From assembly GCA_000145985.1 (NCBI GenBank), contig CP002098.1:620001-684000 (forward strand): a stretch of DNA of 64,000 bases, written 5' to 3'. Numbering within the stretch: position 1 is the stretch's first letter; each line of letters begins with the position of its first letter. This DNA is from Ignisphaera aggregans DSM 17230. Lineage in GTDB: Archaea; Thermoproteota; Thermoprotei_A; Sulfolobales; Ignisphaeraceae. Under the pieces are notes generated by a model, which saw only the letters and a program-made list of their open reading frames with translations, searched no databases and was not told the DNA's origin. Below are positions 28,066 through 37,252 of the stretch, piece by piece. Made by a program: the position numbers and the translations under genes.

Positions 28066-28446
28066 ATGGATATAAAGATTTATAATGGCCTTATCTCGAC
28101 TTTGTATAGTGTTAGAAAGGTAGTGTTGATGGAGGGTATAGTTGAGGCTTTGAGGAAGCTTGGGGAGCTGGATACATATCAACTCTTTGAAGAGGAATAT
28201 ACCGTATTTATGGATATAGCTACCAAGATCCTTGGAAATAGAGTAGAGGTTGAAAGAGATGTAATAGATAAGATGCTACGGCATTACAATGGAGCAATCT
28301 TTCTAGGCAGTAGAATAAAGAATATGGCATCTATAAACTGGATGCTTGAGAGCGAAGAAAGAGACATGATTATCAAATTCATACTAAGCAGAATCGAGGA
28401 TATGAGGCAAAAACTCATAGATGTAATAGAACATCTAAGGAGATAA
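28066..28446 (+). CDS. Hypothetical helical protein
   Basis: 126 aa from ATG 28066. All helical, with a central segment FEEEYTVFMDIATKIL and a C-terminus EDMRQKLIDVIEHLRR. No membrane segment and no recognised family. It is divergent from the tail-anchored coiled-coil gene, with 141 nt between starts that must hold both promoters. Confidence 0.65.
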   Translation: MDIKIYNGLISTLYSVRKVVLMEGIVEALRKLGELDTYQLFEEEYTVFMDIATKILGNRVEVERDVIDKMLRHYNGAIFLGSRIKNMASINWMLESEERDMIIKFILSRIEDMRQKLIDVIEHLRR

Positions 28447-28663
28447 CAACTATATAAAAACACTTTGGATATCCATAAACGCATTTCTATTCCTTTACAT
28501 GTAGATGAAGTTCAATAAACCTATAAAAATATGTAGATTTTTATTGTCTCTATGATTCATAGCTCTGAGTCACTATATCTATTTCCTCTTGATTATATAT
28601 CCTATTGCTATACCTACTACCAATAGTACTACTTCTCCTCCTATCGGGGTCTCTGTATATAAT

Positions 28664-29284
28664 CTACTTGGTGAGTAGACTCCCTCTATACTCTGCGAGA
28701 GTTTTTAGTGCATCTTCTAGGCTACCGGACACAAATACTTCGTGTTTCTCCGAGACCTTCATGTAGCCCATACCTGTGCGACTCTCTTTGGGTATGCTCT
28801 CCATGCGTTCACGTAACTCCTGTAGTGCTTCTGGAGACATACCCGATGCTTTGCCTTCCTCATACCACATCTCATATATCATCTTCTGGAGCACCCCAGC
28901 TCTAGTCCCGTTCACATATATCATTGAGCCGCTATCAGCAAACGCTCTTATCATCTCCTTAACCTCCTCTCTATCTGCATTCAATTCAAGCCACTCACTA
29001 CTCAAAACAACTACCGTGGATCTACCTGCATACCGCAGAATCTCTGGAGTAAAGTTGCTGTACACAATCACCTTATCAACCCTACCGCTTAGCTCCTCAA
29101 CAACTCTGTCAGCAAAGTCCCCAAAGCCCAGAACCACAGCTGTAATATTAAGCCTGGTAACACTTGGGGAGATCTTTGGTTGGGCAACTGGTAACGCGAG
29201 GCTAGGTAAGACTACCGCTACAATTACTGTAGTCACGATTGCGATGACCAGCACTATCAACACAATGTATTTTAGTCTCGTCAC
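28664..29284 (-). CDS. Membrane-anchored extracellular protein, probably frameshifted at the C-terminus
   Basis: 206 aa as read: an N-terminal membrane helix (LIVLVIAIVTTVIVAVVLP), then an alpha/beta extracellular domain (ITAVVLGFGDFADRVVEEL, KVIVYSNF, TVVVLSSEWLEL). The annotated stop is at 28664. In the +1 frame the DNA continues SRLYTETPIGGEVVLLVV, then GIAIGYIIKRK and a stop at 28579. This is the same Thr-flanked, G-x-x-I(K/R)RK membrane anchor seen in the surface proteins of this window. A one-base change near 28690 would join the two, so the original gene was probably 28579-29284 with a C-terminal anchor. Domain function unknown. Confidence 0.65.
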   Translation of the reverse strand: MTRLKYIVLIVLVIAIVTTVIVAVVLPSLALPVAQPKISPSVTRLNITAVVLGFGDFADRVVEELSGRVDKVIVYSNFTPEILRYAGRSTVVVLSSEWLELNADREEVKEMIRAFADSGSMIYVNGTRAGVLQKMIYEMWYEEGKASGMSPEALQELRERMESIPKESRTGMGYMKVSEKHEVFVSGSLEDALKTLAEYRGSLLTK

Positions 29285-29499
29285 AGCCAGACACCACCTC
29301 CAACCTATCTACATCTGGTCAGCCTGTTAATAAGCTTTACTATCGTAAAGCAGAAGCTCCATTGAGGCACTGCGATCTGAAGCTATGAACAGCTCTGCAC
29401 ATACGCCATGGCCACAGGGGGATGTAGAGGGAAAACATCATACCCCCGACTCTCGGTGCCTCTCCAGGATCCTTTAGACCACTGCCCTCGACAGCTTCG
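29285..29499. other. Intergenic, GC-richer stretch
   Basis: The segment 29340-29500 is richer in G and C than its surroundings and contains no intact frame. It may be the decayed upstream part of the relic at 29500-29631. I could not fold it into a recognisable RNA. Confidence 0.3.
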
Positions 29500-29631
29500 A
29501 GTCATTCAACATATTATAACACCCCACCCGAATTTCACCATGAGATACTAAACAAACCACAATGGAGAGTAGTGCCCAAGAACCTCACAGCACAGCTGAT
29601 CACAGAGCTGGAGAGATCAATCTTCACCTAG
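29500..29631 (+). pseudogene. Possible decayed coding segment
   Basis: The plus-strand frame reads SHSTYYNTPPEFHHEILNKP, then QWRVVPKNLTAQLITELERS and a TAG stop, with residue choice typical of real protein. There is no start codon, and the frame breaks upstream in the GC-richer stretch. It is probably the 3' end of an inactivated gene. The family is not recognisable. Confidence 0.3.
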
Positions 29632-29806
29632 GTGGTTGATAACACTCACAATATCTAGGCTTTGTAGAACTCTAGAAGAATTTACATCATTACACTATCT
29701 ATAAATATTTCTAGATGTTTATAGCTAGGTCTATTAGAGTCCTATGTCTTATTATGAATCATCTCTACATAAGCTTTATGTATCTGTGGATTGCTATAGT
29801 GTTTAG

Positions 29807-30763
29807 GTGTTTGTTGTGGGTAGACGTACTGTAGTTATAGGTATTGTAGCTGTGGTTGTGTTGATTGCTATAGGTGTTTCTGTGTATATGTTTTTCTTTA
29901 GGGGTGGTGTAGGTGTGAAGGGGTTTGTCAACATAACTAGTATTGAATTATATGTTGATTGTGATAGGGTTTCTGAGGATATAACTCCTATAGAGATCTA
30001 TATAGATATATCTAATGGCTTTCCTATAGATGTTGATGTATCTGGAGGTAGAATGGATTTATATGTAAATGGTCTTAGGACTGGTGATATATCTATACCG
30101 AGTACAAAGATTGGTAGGGGTGTGAATAGACTTGTTATAGACTTTGTATTAAGCAATGATCTTATCGATGATGTTTGGTATAGACATCTAAAGAATAATG
30201 AGTCTTCTGTAGCTGTTTTGAGGGGTGGTATAGGATTTAAGACTCCTATAGGCGATATAGAGATTCCTATAGATTTTGGAAGAAATGTTTCGACACACAT
30301 ATTCCCAATTGAGGAGGAACTGGATAGGGAGGTAGATCTAGGGGTTCTGGGAAAGATCATTATAAAAAGTATTAGAATAGAGCTAGAGAACATATCGCTA
30401 ACAGAGACAGGGCTTAGAGCTCATCTAGCTATTGAGAATAGATTGAAAGCTATACCACTATATATCAACTGGATAGCATTTAGAGTAAAAATAAATGATA
30501 TTGCTATCGCTGAAGGCAGACAAGAAACAGCAACCTCTATAGCACCTGGAGAAATAGATTCCATACCATTTACAATATCGTTAGAAAACACAAAAATCCC
30601 ACTAGCATGGTACAAACATATAAAGAATAGAGAAAGATCAGATATATCAATAGAGATATGGCTAGAGATAAACATCGCTGGAAAAACCATAGAAATACTA
30701 AAAGAAAACCCACTAACAATAAAAACATCGCTAGAGACAAATATATTCAAATACAAAGAATAA
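29807..30763 (+). CDS. LEA14/WHy-type membrane-anchored surface protein, two domains
   Basis: 318 aa. An N-terminal membrane helix (residues about 8-32) is followed by two similar beta-rich domains of about 130 residues. Each has the order of an LEA type 2/WHy domain: SIELYVDC...IEIYIDISNGFPIDVDV in the first and SIRIELENI...LRAHLAIENRLKAIPLYI in the second. Both include LAWYKHIKN/VWYRHLKN-like motifs near the end, which shows an internal duplication. Such domains are thought to act in protein or membrane protection outside the cell; the role here is unknown. GTG 29807 is given as start, but GTG 29816 is also possible. Confidence 0.75.
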   Translation: MFVVGRRTVVIGIVAVVVLIAIGVSVYMFFFRGGVGVKGFVNITSIELYVDCDRVSEDITPIEIYIDISNGFPIDVDVSGGRMDLYVNGLRTGDISIPSTKIGRGVNRLVIDFVLSNDLIDDVWYRHLKNNESSVAVLRGGIGFKTPIGDIEIPIDFGRNVSTHIFPIEEELDREVDLGVLGKIIIKSIRIELENISLTETGLRAHLAIENRLKAIPLYINWIAFRVKINDIAIAEGRQETATSIAPGEIDSIPFTISLENTKIPLAWYKHIKNRERSDISIEIWLEINIAGKTIEILKENPLTIKTSLETNIFKYKE

Positions 30764-30825
30764 CACATTCTATATAAACATCAAACTAATTCCAAAGCCC
30801 TAAACAATATTTTCATCAAAGCTGT

Positions 30826-30943
30826 AATGCTTTTCTTCTAAATCTAATTGGTTTGACTTCTTTTAATGTCTATGAGAACCCCTTTAAGCATTTCGAGGAC
30901 CCTCCAGCTCCTGCATGACTAGGTAGGAGCCATATCCGCATGA
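30826..30943 (+). pseudogene. Decayed C-terminal coding fragment, possibly TnpB-like
   Basis: The frame reads LIGLTSFNVYENPFKHFEDP, then PAPA and a TGA. One base out of frame it would go on HD-x-VGAISA and then stop. The composition and the PPAPAHDE-like end recall C-termini of some crenarchaeal IS605 OrfB (TnpB) transposases, but this is memory of a short pattern and could be wrong. No other transposase part is present nearby. Confidence 0.25.
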
Positions 30944-31110
30944 TATTTTGTGTCTAAGGCTTATGCTCTTGAACAAGGATACAAATGTTTTTCATAACTC
31001 TCAAAGGTGTGACCAACCTATGTGTGAAGCCATTAGAAGAGCTTGAATCTATACACTAAAAATTGGATGTGGTTTTATTTTGGATTTGCAGAAGGAGGAA
31101 TTGGAATGAT

Positions 31111-32778
31111 TTAGTCTGAAGCAGATACTTTGCATATAACGATTTTCTCGCTTTCTACTGGACACACATCAATTTGATACTTGCCATCCTTTGAGACAAG
31201 TATATCTCGTAGAATTGTTTGGTGAAGCTCTTCGATACTTCTCCTCATTCTGTTGATGCCTATCCTCCTTTGTATTGGTTCAGTACTTCCTTCGAGGTCC
31301 TTCAATTCTTTAATCAAACTATAGGTATATTTTACTACATGGCTATATGTAGAGGTTGCACGAACCGCTAAGTAGTATTCTTTCCCTTTACCTACAGGTC
31401 TCTTAACAACGATGAAGTCTCTTGAAAGGATTACGCCGTCTCCATCGAATATCAAAACATCGGACGATCTGGTCTTTGTAAACCTTGCTGTTTTAGGAAG
31501 CTTTATGCCGTCTCTTTCAATATTGAGAATGAACTTAACTAGCTCTGCTACATAAGTAGCTAAGCCCTGCGAAGGCTCTACATCCAGCTTTAGAGGTTTA
31601 ATGGTAAGTTTTGTAATAATTGTGTTATACCTTTCAATAAGTTCCCGCATTCTGCTATCAAGTGGTGCAACTCTTTCAAAAAGGGCTGATAAAACGGATA
31701 GAACAGCTAGTATCTGTAGAGAGTATCCAACCAAGTATCTAAGGTCACTCACTAGGGGCCCTTCTGGAATCTGTTCCCTCACTAAATACGAATTTAGATT
31801 ACTGAGCCAACTCTCATCTTGACCAAGGTCTTCCAGTAGCCGAAGGACTCTACGTATTCTATCTTGTGTTCCCTCTGTACCTATAATCGCTGAAATATTT
31901 TCCCAGATCTTGTCCCGTATACCTTCTAGCTCTTGTCCTCCGGGAACATGCTGCAAAACTATTTTGTCGAAGATGTATTTAGTACTCTCTAAGTGTATTC
32001 TCTCATTCGACTTCGAAAGCCGGGATAAGAAGTAGTACAACAATGCAGAGCTACGCTCCATTGACAGGTCTCTAGCAGTAAGCCTTATGAAGCTCTCGAC
32101 ACGGATTCTGCTTTCTTGCATCAAACAATCGCCTATACTTTCAATGAATGCTAACGAACCTCTTTCGAGTGACATGACCGAAGCCGACACGCAGTTGCGA
32201 AACCGTTCCATAACCTCTTCAGTCAGAGGAACTCTTATTGTATTGTATGTTTTGAACTCAGGAATACAGAGGACTCCTGCACCTTCTAACCCCTCTTTCA
32301 TCTTCATTGTAAAGTTCATTGCATCCTTACGCAAACTCTCTATCAGCGTTTCCTCTACCGGGATAGAGCCCTTGTAAACGAAATCTAGGTCGTATAATGC
32401 ATACAGGCTATACTTTGATTCGTCAGAGACATTCCATAGTTTACTCAAAATTTCATATAAGTCTGTACAGGGAGGTGTAGCCGATAACCATACCCTATCA
32501 CTTTCTCCCCACAACCATAGCTCCTGTGTTCTAATATTTGAAACTATTTTGCTAAATAACTCTGCTCTGTCAGGGAGAATCTTAGATATGAACCGAATGT
32601 CCATCCCGATTCTGTTGGAGGTGTCTTCTGTAACAATGATACCTCCTTCTACAACAGCATGTCCCAATAGTCGTACTAGATTTAAGTCTTCTGGCTTAAC
32701 TATACCAAATAACAATAATGTTTTGATAATATTGTCACATAGCTTGATCTCCTCTGTTACGGAATTCCTATCCGACAT
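31111..32778 (-). CDS. Hypothetical protein, third gene of ATPase operon
   Basis: 555 aa, soluble and mostly helical until about residue 430. A C-terminal beta-rich part follows (TRSSDVLIFDGDGVILSRDF, IVVKRP, YYLAVRATSTYSHVV). The sequence SSDVLIFDGDGV might be mistaken for a HAD DxD motif, but it sits in the C-terminal third without the rest of the HAD fold. No family recognised. It starts 22 nt after the stop of the 536-aa ATPase gene and is the last gene of a three-gene operon (314, 536 and 555 aa). The position in an island with Argonaute and nucleases suggests a defence or mobile-element role, by inference only. Confidence 0.65.
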   Translation of the reverse strand: MSDRNSVTEEIKLCDNIIKTLLLFGIVKPEDLNLVRLLGHAVVEGGIIVTEDTSNRIGMDIRFISKILPDRAELFSKIVSNIRTQELWLWGESDRVWLSATPPCTDLYEILSKLWNVSDESKYSLYALYDLDFVYKGSIPVEETLIESLRKDAMNFTMKMKEGLEGAGVLCIPEFKTYNTIRVPLTEEVMERFRNCVSASVMSLERGSLAFIESIGDCLMQESRIRVESFIRLTARDLSMERSSALLYYFLSRLSKSNERIHLESTKYIFDKIVLQHVPGGQELEGIRDKIWENISAIIGTEGTQDRIRRVLRLLEDLGQDESWLSNLNSYLVREQIPEGPLVSDLRYLVGYSLQILAVLSVLSALFERVAPLDSRMRELIERYNTIITKLTIKPLKLDVEPSQGLATYVAELVKFILNIERDGIKLPKTARFTKTRSSDVLIFDGDGVILSRDFIVVKRPVGKGKEYYLAVRATSTYSHVVKYTYSLIKELKDLEGSTEPIQRRIGINRMRRSIEELHQTILRDILVSKDGKYQIDVCPVESEKIVICKVSASD

Positions 32779-32800
32779 TTTTCATAGCCTCTGATTCGTT

Positions 32801-34411
32801 TTATTCTTTCTTTTCCTTCTTAATGTTCTGAATCACGTATTCCTCTATATTGATTTCATTTCCTATCAAATCATAGGGATCCTTGAGAAGCCACCTAATA
32901 AAGGCCTCATCGACAACATAAATGCTAGAACCCTTTCTAGTGGTTATCATTTTTACGACCTGCCATTGAAGTCTGATGCTGTTTAGTCTTTCCCTAATCT
33001 TGTTTATGGCGTCGGGGTTCCAAGGCTGACACTTGTTGGGATGTATCTCGAAAATAGTGCATAAGGATTTGACAACGACATCGTAGAAGTTCTTCAGCTC
33101 ATCGCCAGGAGGAATTGTTGGTCTAGGCAATACATCTACTGGAAGAGCAATCAGACCGTGTTCTAAAAGTCCACATGTACGTTTCAGCCATTTGGCATGG
33201 CTCGGAATTCTCTTTTCATTCTTTAGCTTTGTGTCCAACTCGTAACATTTATCTATTCCACTACTGAATACCTTAGAAAGTGCTTCATAATCGAACCGCT
33301 TTACTCCAGCACTCCTCAGCTGGTTGAGTATGTTCACGTACGTCCTCATTGAAAGGCTCATAACTTCGAAGTAGTTAAAGATCTCTTCAACAACAGGTTC
33401 GATGCTAACCTGTTTCGCCAGCTCCTTATAGTCACCAGCTTTGTATTTCAGCTCAACAGCATAATTCATAATCCTCTGCCTGACCGCAGGATCTGACAAT
33501 ACAAATCTTCCAGCATAGGACTTGCTTAGAATTTCAGCTTCCCTCAGCCTCTCATCTATTGTTCGACCTTCAGTAACTCTTCTATAGTCCTTTTCTTCAA
33601 CACGCAAATGATGTAACAATGTTATAAGTGTTCCATCTTCAGGATAGGTTGCCAACTCCTTGAGCGTCTCTTTAACCCACGATTCATCCATCTTTATAGC
33701 TGTTAATATCACTAATACTCCATATATATTAGGAGGATTTGCGAACCACTCGTAGAGCCGAACAATTACATCATCTACCATTACACTTGGAGCATCTTCG
33801 AAGGCTGTAAGAACGTATCTGCGTGTACCTCTCAACAGAAAGGCTTCAAACTCATCGAGCACTACTACAGGTACAAATCCAAGGTCATTTACAGTCTTAA
33901 TGAGGTTCTTAAAGGTTGTTGGAGCGGTTTGAATAATGGTCTTTAACACCTCTTCTCTACTCTTCAGCACTTCGGTAACAGTCTTGCCTTCCGACCAGCC
34001 ATAGCTACCTAGAAACTCTTTGTGTAACTCAAACCACTTCAGAAGAGCATATGGTAGAATGTTGCGTCCCGAGATCTTTACATTGAGAGATTTAGCGAGA
34101 TTCAGCAACTCTTCCTCACGAGTTAGTGCAAGCTTCCTGAAGGGGATGTATATTGGCATCACGTCTGGATGGTTCCTAAAGGCGTAGAGTAGTGCTCGTC
34201 TGACTAGAAGCGTCTTACCCATCCCATAAAATCCTTCCACTATCACTGCCTTGACATAGCTCTCACCAATCCTCATACGGCTCCGAACGTTATCCAGCTC
34301 TGTATCGAAAAGTCCGAAAAACCTCCTTGGCGGGTCTCCCACTGGATAGTAGTTCAAAATCTCATCAACTGAGAAGTCTTCGGTCTGAATGCGAAGTGTT
34401 GTACTATTCAT
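32801..34411 (-). CDS. AAA+/STAND-type P-loop ATPase, second gene of operon
   Basis: 536 aa. Walker A GFYGMGKT (60-67) and Walker B PVVVLDEFEAF with D186/E187. A sensor-like strand reads YGVLVILTAIKMDESW, and an arginine-rich segment follows. The first 40 residues (PVGDPPRRFFGLFDTELDNV) resemble the ORC/Cdc6-like or DUF499-like ATPases that start with a short region before the P-loop. The C-terminal half is helical, ending with a short polar tail (NIKKEKKE). Its start overlaps the stop of the 314-aa gene by four bases (ATGA), so translation is coupled. I infer a nucleic-acid- or complex-remodelling ATPase that works with the flanking two proteins. Confidence 0.8.
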   Translation of the reverse strand: MNSTTLRIQTEDFSVDEILNYYPVGDPPRRFFGLFDTELDNVRSRMRIGESYVKAVIVEGFYGMGKTLLVRRALLYAFRNHPDVMPIYIPFRKLALTREEELLNLAKSLNVKISGRNILPYALLKWFELHKEFLGSYGWSEGKTVTEVLKSREEVLKTIIQTAPTTFKNLIKTVNDLGFVPVVVLDEFEAFLLRGTRRYVLTAFEDAPSVMVDDVIVRLYEWFANPPNIYGVLVILTAIKMDESWVKETLKELATYPEDGTLITLLHHLRVEEKDYRRVTEGRTIDERLREAEILSKSYAGRFVLSDPAVRQRIMNYAVELKYKAGDYKELAKQVSIEPVVEEIFNYFEVMSLSMRTYVNILNQLRSAGVKRFDYEALSKVFSSGIDKCYELDTKLKNEKRIPSHAKWLKRTCGLLEHGLIALPVDVLPRPTIPPGDELKNFYDVVVKSLCTIFEIHPNKCQPWNPDAINKIRERLNSIRLQWQVVKMITTRKGSSIYVVDEAFIRWLLKDPYDLIGNEINIEEYVIQNIKKEKKE

Positions 34412-35352
34412 CTTCTCAGCCTAGAAATCACCATTTCGATTGCTACTTGTTGCCACTTAGGTGCAGATTCTGGTACTCTCATTTCAGTAACATACTTCAG
34501 AGCTTCTGTAAAGTTAAGCCATACACCAAGGGCTTTTCTATACTCTTTGTGATATTTGCTACCTCTTGCTGGAAAATCTTTATTTACTTCACTAACTGTA
34601 TGGGTTATACTACGCATAGGAATTATCATACCTGCAACACATGCCAACATTAATAATGTTGAGGCATCGTTTAGGGGTCTCAATGATGTGATTATTTCTA
34701 TTCCGTTGACTGTAAATCCTAGTGTATTCTCTTTAGTGTTCCACCTCTGCACCGAGTATCTAAGTTCATCAAGTATTATCCTGTCATATATATTTAGACT
34801 GAGGTTACTCAAATCCACTAGAACTTGATCCTCACCAGGCTTCGTCTTCATCAATGCCAGTAAAATCCTTCTGGCAAGCCCATCTTCTAGGAATAGAGAC
34901 CATTGAAGAGATGCACCAGTTAGAATACCTGAATTGAAATCTCGAACAGAGAGCCTTTCGGGATAAATCACATTAACAACTATTTTATCGGCACGTAGTG
35001 CCAATCCCTTGACATCTAGCTCCAAAACTCTGAAGACTTGCATAGCCCTGAGGACCATAAGGAATGAACGCCAATTCCACACCCTCTTCCTGCCTTGGCG
35101 CTTTGGATATAAATCAAGCTCCATCAACATAGCTTTTGCTTCATCAGTAAGCTCCCTCTCCATTAGGTCGGCCAACTCTATAAGCGTTAGCCTCCCTCTA
35201 GCCGAGATTTTCGGAAGAATCCAACCCAAAACACCTAAGAATTTAATCCATTCCTCATAACCCCTCAAAACAAGAACACCCCTACGAGCCTTTTTCGAGC
35301 CTTTAACCAACAGCTCATTAGGTCTTAAAGGCAACAACATATATCTCTCCAC
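34408..35352 (-). CDS. Hypothetical protein, first gene of ATPase operon
   Basis: 314 aa from ATG 35352 with a GGTGGAGAG box five bases before it. The first about 110 residues are basic and helical (KKARRGVLVLRGYEEWIKFL, KRQGRKRVWNWRSFLMVLR) and could be a winged-helix DNA-binding region. The middle is alpha/beta (RADKIVVNVIYPERLSV, EDQVLVDLSNLSLNIY). The last third has a hydrophobic helix (TLLMLACVAGMIIPM). No family recognised. It heads the 314-536-555 operon and overlaps the ATPase gene by four bases. Confidence 0.65.
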   Translation of the reverse strand: MERYMLLPLRPNELLVKGSKKARRGVLVLRGYEEWIKFLGVLGWILPKISARGRLTLIELADLMERELTDEAKAMLMELDLYPKRQGRKRVWNWRSFLMVLRAMQVFRVLELDVKGLALRADKIVVNVIYPERLSVRDFNSGILTGASLQWSLFLEDGLARRILLALMKTKPGEDQVLVDLSNLSLNIYDRIILDELRYSVQRWNTKENTLGFTVNGIEIITSLRPLNDASTLLMLACVAGMIIPMRSITHTVSEVNKDFPARGSKYHKEYRKALGVWLNFTEALKYVTEMRVPESAPKWQQVAIEMVISRLRR

Positions 35353-35467
35353 CTTAACCTAGTTCTTGGTGTAGCCTATACATAAGAAATACTTTGTAGA
35401 GAAATTAAATTTTATTGAATATAGAATTACAATAACAAAACTCAATACTTTAAAGATCCCAGTGTTG

Positions 35468-35638
35468 ATGAAGCTAAAAAGAGAATTGATAGTATGGCTG
35501 AAGATATACCAATCTTCGTCGGAAAGTTATTATTGGAAGAGATTTAATCCTGACAATTTGGCTAGGTTTATATCTGTTATGCTATTAAGAAATACTGATG
35601 GTGGTTATTTAGAGCTGAATCCAATGCTATATAGCTAG
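35468..35638 (+). CDS. Possible small ORF or gene remnant
   Basis: 56 codons from ATG 35468 (MKLKRELIVWLKIY, then YYWKRFNPDNLARFISVMLL, ending ELNPMLYS). An alternative frame over its first half also looks protein-like (VDEAKKRIDSMAEDIPIFV), so this may be one gene interrupted by a frameshift. No ribosome binding site of note. The rest of the 388-nt gap (35353-35740) holds the promoter of the ATPase operon (AT-rich near 35405-35425) and nothing else I can support. Confidence 0.25.
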   Translation: MKLKRELIVWLKIYQSSSESYYWKRFNPDNLARFISVMLLRNTDGGYLELNPMLYS

Positions 35639-35740
35639 ATCACAACCAAAGCTATATCAGCTACTTCACCAATACCCAATCAAAATAATTGATCGTAGGA
35701 TAGAAATAATAAAGGGATATAGAGATACCCTTAATTTGCA

Positions 35741-36724
35741 TTAGATTATATTGATTATTTCATCTGCTATCTTTAGTAGTTTATTTGGGGATGTGTTTAG
35801 GATTTCTAGCACTATTCCTAGGGGTGTGCCGTTGGTTCTTTTCTCGAGTAGGTGTTTAATGAGGTTTTTCATCTTTGTTAGCTCGTCTGGGGAGGGGATG
35901 CCGTGCCCTCTTCCTCCTCTGGCTTTTGGTGAGTGTACATGTATTTCTTCTACTATGTTGGGATCTCTATCAGCTATATCGAATATCTCGTTCCATACTT
36001 CTTCAAAGCTCCTCTGTTTCAATATTGATTGACCGGGGTCTAGAACTAGTTTGAGTCCATGGCTCTTAGCAAATTGATATGCTTTCTCATGGGTATCTAG
36101 ACTCTGTGGTTCGTAGATCTTGCTTCCAGCCCTAGGCTCAACAACAAATATCATGTTTGTCCCAGCTCTCTCCTGAAGTTCATATCTAAACAGATCTATG
36201 CATCTCCCAAGCCTCTCCAAATCTCTCTCAATATCTTTGCAGTAAAGTCTATCCCTCCTATAGCGACATGTCCCAAGATTAGTGAAACCTGGATGAGTCT
36301 CCACCACAAACTCTCCACTCAATCCATAGACCCTCAGCTTCTCGCTAAGATCATTGATAAGCTTAGGTATTACATCAAGATATCTATCTCTAAACAACTC
36401 ATTACACCATAGAGGTAAGCCATACTCTGTATGGAAAACCACCCTAACACCTACAGCATGGGCTACTCTGGAAAGAGTCTTGACAAGCTCATCGAATCGC
36501 CTAACCATTTTCAGGGTATCGCTATAGATAATCCCTCTATCCAAAGACTCTAAGACAATATCGTCTACAGACATATACTCCCTCGAAAAACCTTCTGCCA
36601 CCAGCCTAAGGGGATGAAAGAATGTTACAACACCTATCCTCTGCACCACTCTCGCATAATACTCTCTAACAACAGAATAATCAACATAGTTACCTGTAAA
36701 ACCTATGGCTATAACCCTAACCAA
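35741..36724 (-). CDS. TIM-barrel sugar isomerase/AP endonuclease family 2-like protein
   Basis: 327 aa. It has the sequence rhythm of the xylose isomerase-like TIM barrel (AP_endonuc_2): FVVETHPGF at strand 4-5, MIFVVEPRAGSKIYEPQ, LKLVLDPGQS, EEIHVHSPKARGGRGHG, and a late GIVLEIL. The metal ligands expected in the superfamily (Glu, Asp, His, Glu) can be assigned to E in VVEPRAG, D in LDPGQS, H in IHVHS and E in VLEIL. The HGIPSPDEL segment also resembles the HxxxGxGxxd end of the fold. The substrate is unknown. It stands alone, and its link to the surrounding island is unclear. Confidence 0.8.
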   Translation of the reverse strand: MVRVIAIGFTGNYVDYSVVREYYARVVQRIGVVTFFHPLRLVAEGFSREYMSVDDIVLESLDRGIIYSDTLKMVRRFDELVKTLSRVAHAVGVRVVFHTEYGLPLWCNELFRDRYLDVIPKLINDLSEKLRVYGLSGEFVVETHPGFTNLGTCRYRRDRLYCKDIERDLERLGRCIDLFRYELQERAGTNMIFVVEPRAGSKIYEPQSLDTHEKAYQFAKSHGLKLVLDPGQSILKQRSFEEVWNEIFDIADRDPNIVEEIHVHSPKARGGRGHGIPSPDELTKMKNLIKHLLEKRTNGTPLGIVLEILNTSPNKLLKIADEIINII

Positions 36725-36856
36725 GCCATATCAACCCACAACCCAATTAGATATATGGTATAAGACAAACATTAAAACATTTCTCCACACAATACCTACA
36801 TCGCCCTACCTAGATACAGACTTCAAAACCTGAACATCTTTGCTAAGCAGAGCATA

Positions 36857-37252
36857 TCAGAGTTTCGAAGGCTGTTCTCTAGTTCTAAGCTTTTTGGTCT
36901 CTTCATCGACGAATCTCAAGATCTCTTCAACCTTTGAGATCTCATACTCTACAAACTCAGCATCGCATATACCGTCGTAGAAACAGTCGATGTGTAGAAA
37001 CTTTTCTCTGGCAGCAAACCCGTCCCTCAGAGCTTCATAGCCAAGCTTCCTAAGCCAGTCCCTCTTCTCCCTGTAGCTCCTAACCTCTACACCCAGAGCC
37101 ACAAGAAGCGCTTCCACAGCCCTGCTAACCGCTAGCCACGCCTTCTCAGCAACATCCCTCAGCCTCATCATATCCCCACTCCTCTTAGACTCCATCAGCT
37201 CCATCATCGAAGCATCCAAAAGAATCTCCTCAACAGAGAACAAACACAACAC
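36857..37252 (-). CDS. HEPN/PaREP1-like helical protein
   Basis: 131 aa. The core reads RLRDVAEKAWLAVSRAVEAL, LVALG, then ALRDGFAAREKFLHIDCFYD and a C-terminal helix. The AEKAW...A...LL..G and AREKFLHxDxFY patterns match HEPN-type proteins of the PaREP1 kind; R and H in AREKFLH could serve as a HEPN R-x4-6-H-like pair. It is a single gene on the minus strand between the TIM-barrel gene and a gap. HEPN proteins are common in defence islands, as toxins or RNases; that role here is inference. Confidence 0.7.
   Translation of the reverse strand: MLCLFSVEEILLDASMMELMESKRSGDMMRLRDVAEKAWLAVSRAVEALLVALGVEVRSYREKRDWLRKLGYEALRDGFAAREKFLHIDCFYDGICDAEFVEYEISKVEEILRFVDEETKKLRTREQPSKL

Noticed and set aside
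31111-32778. DGDGV segment as a HAD phosphatase motif
   Set aside because: The position is late in the chain and other HAD motifs are absent.
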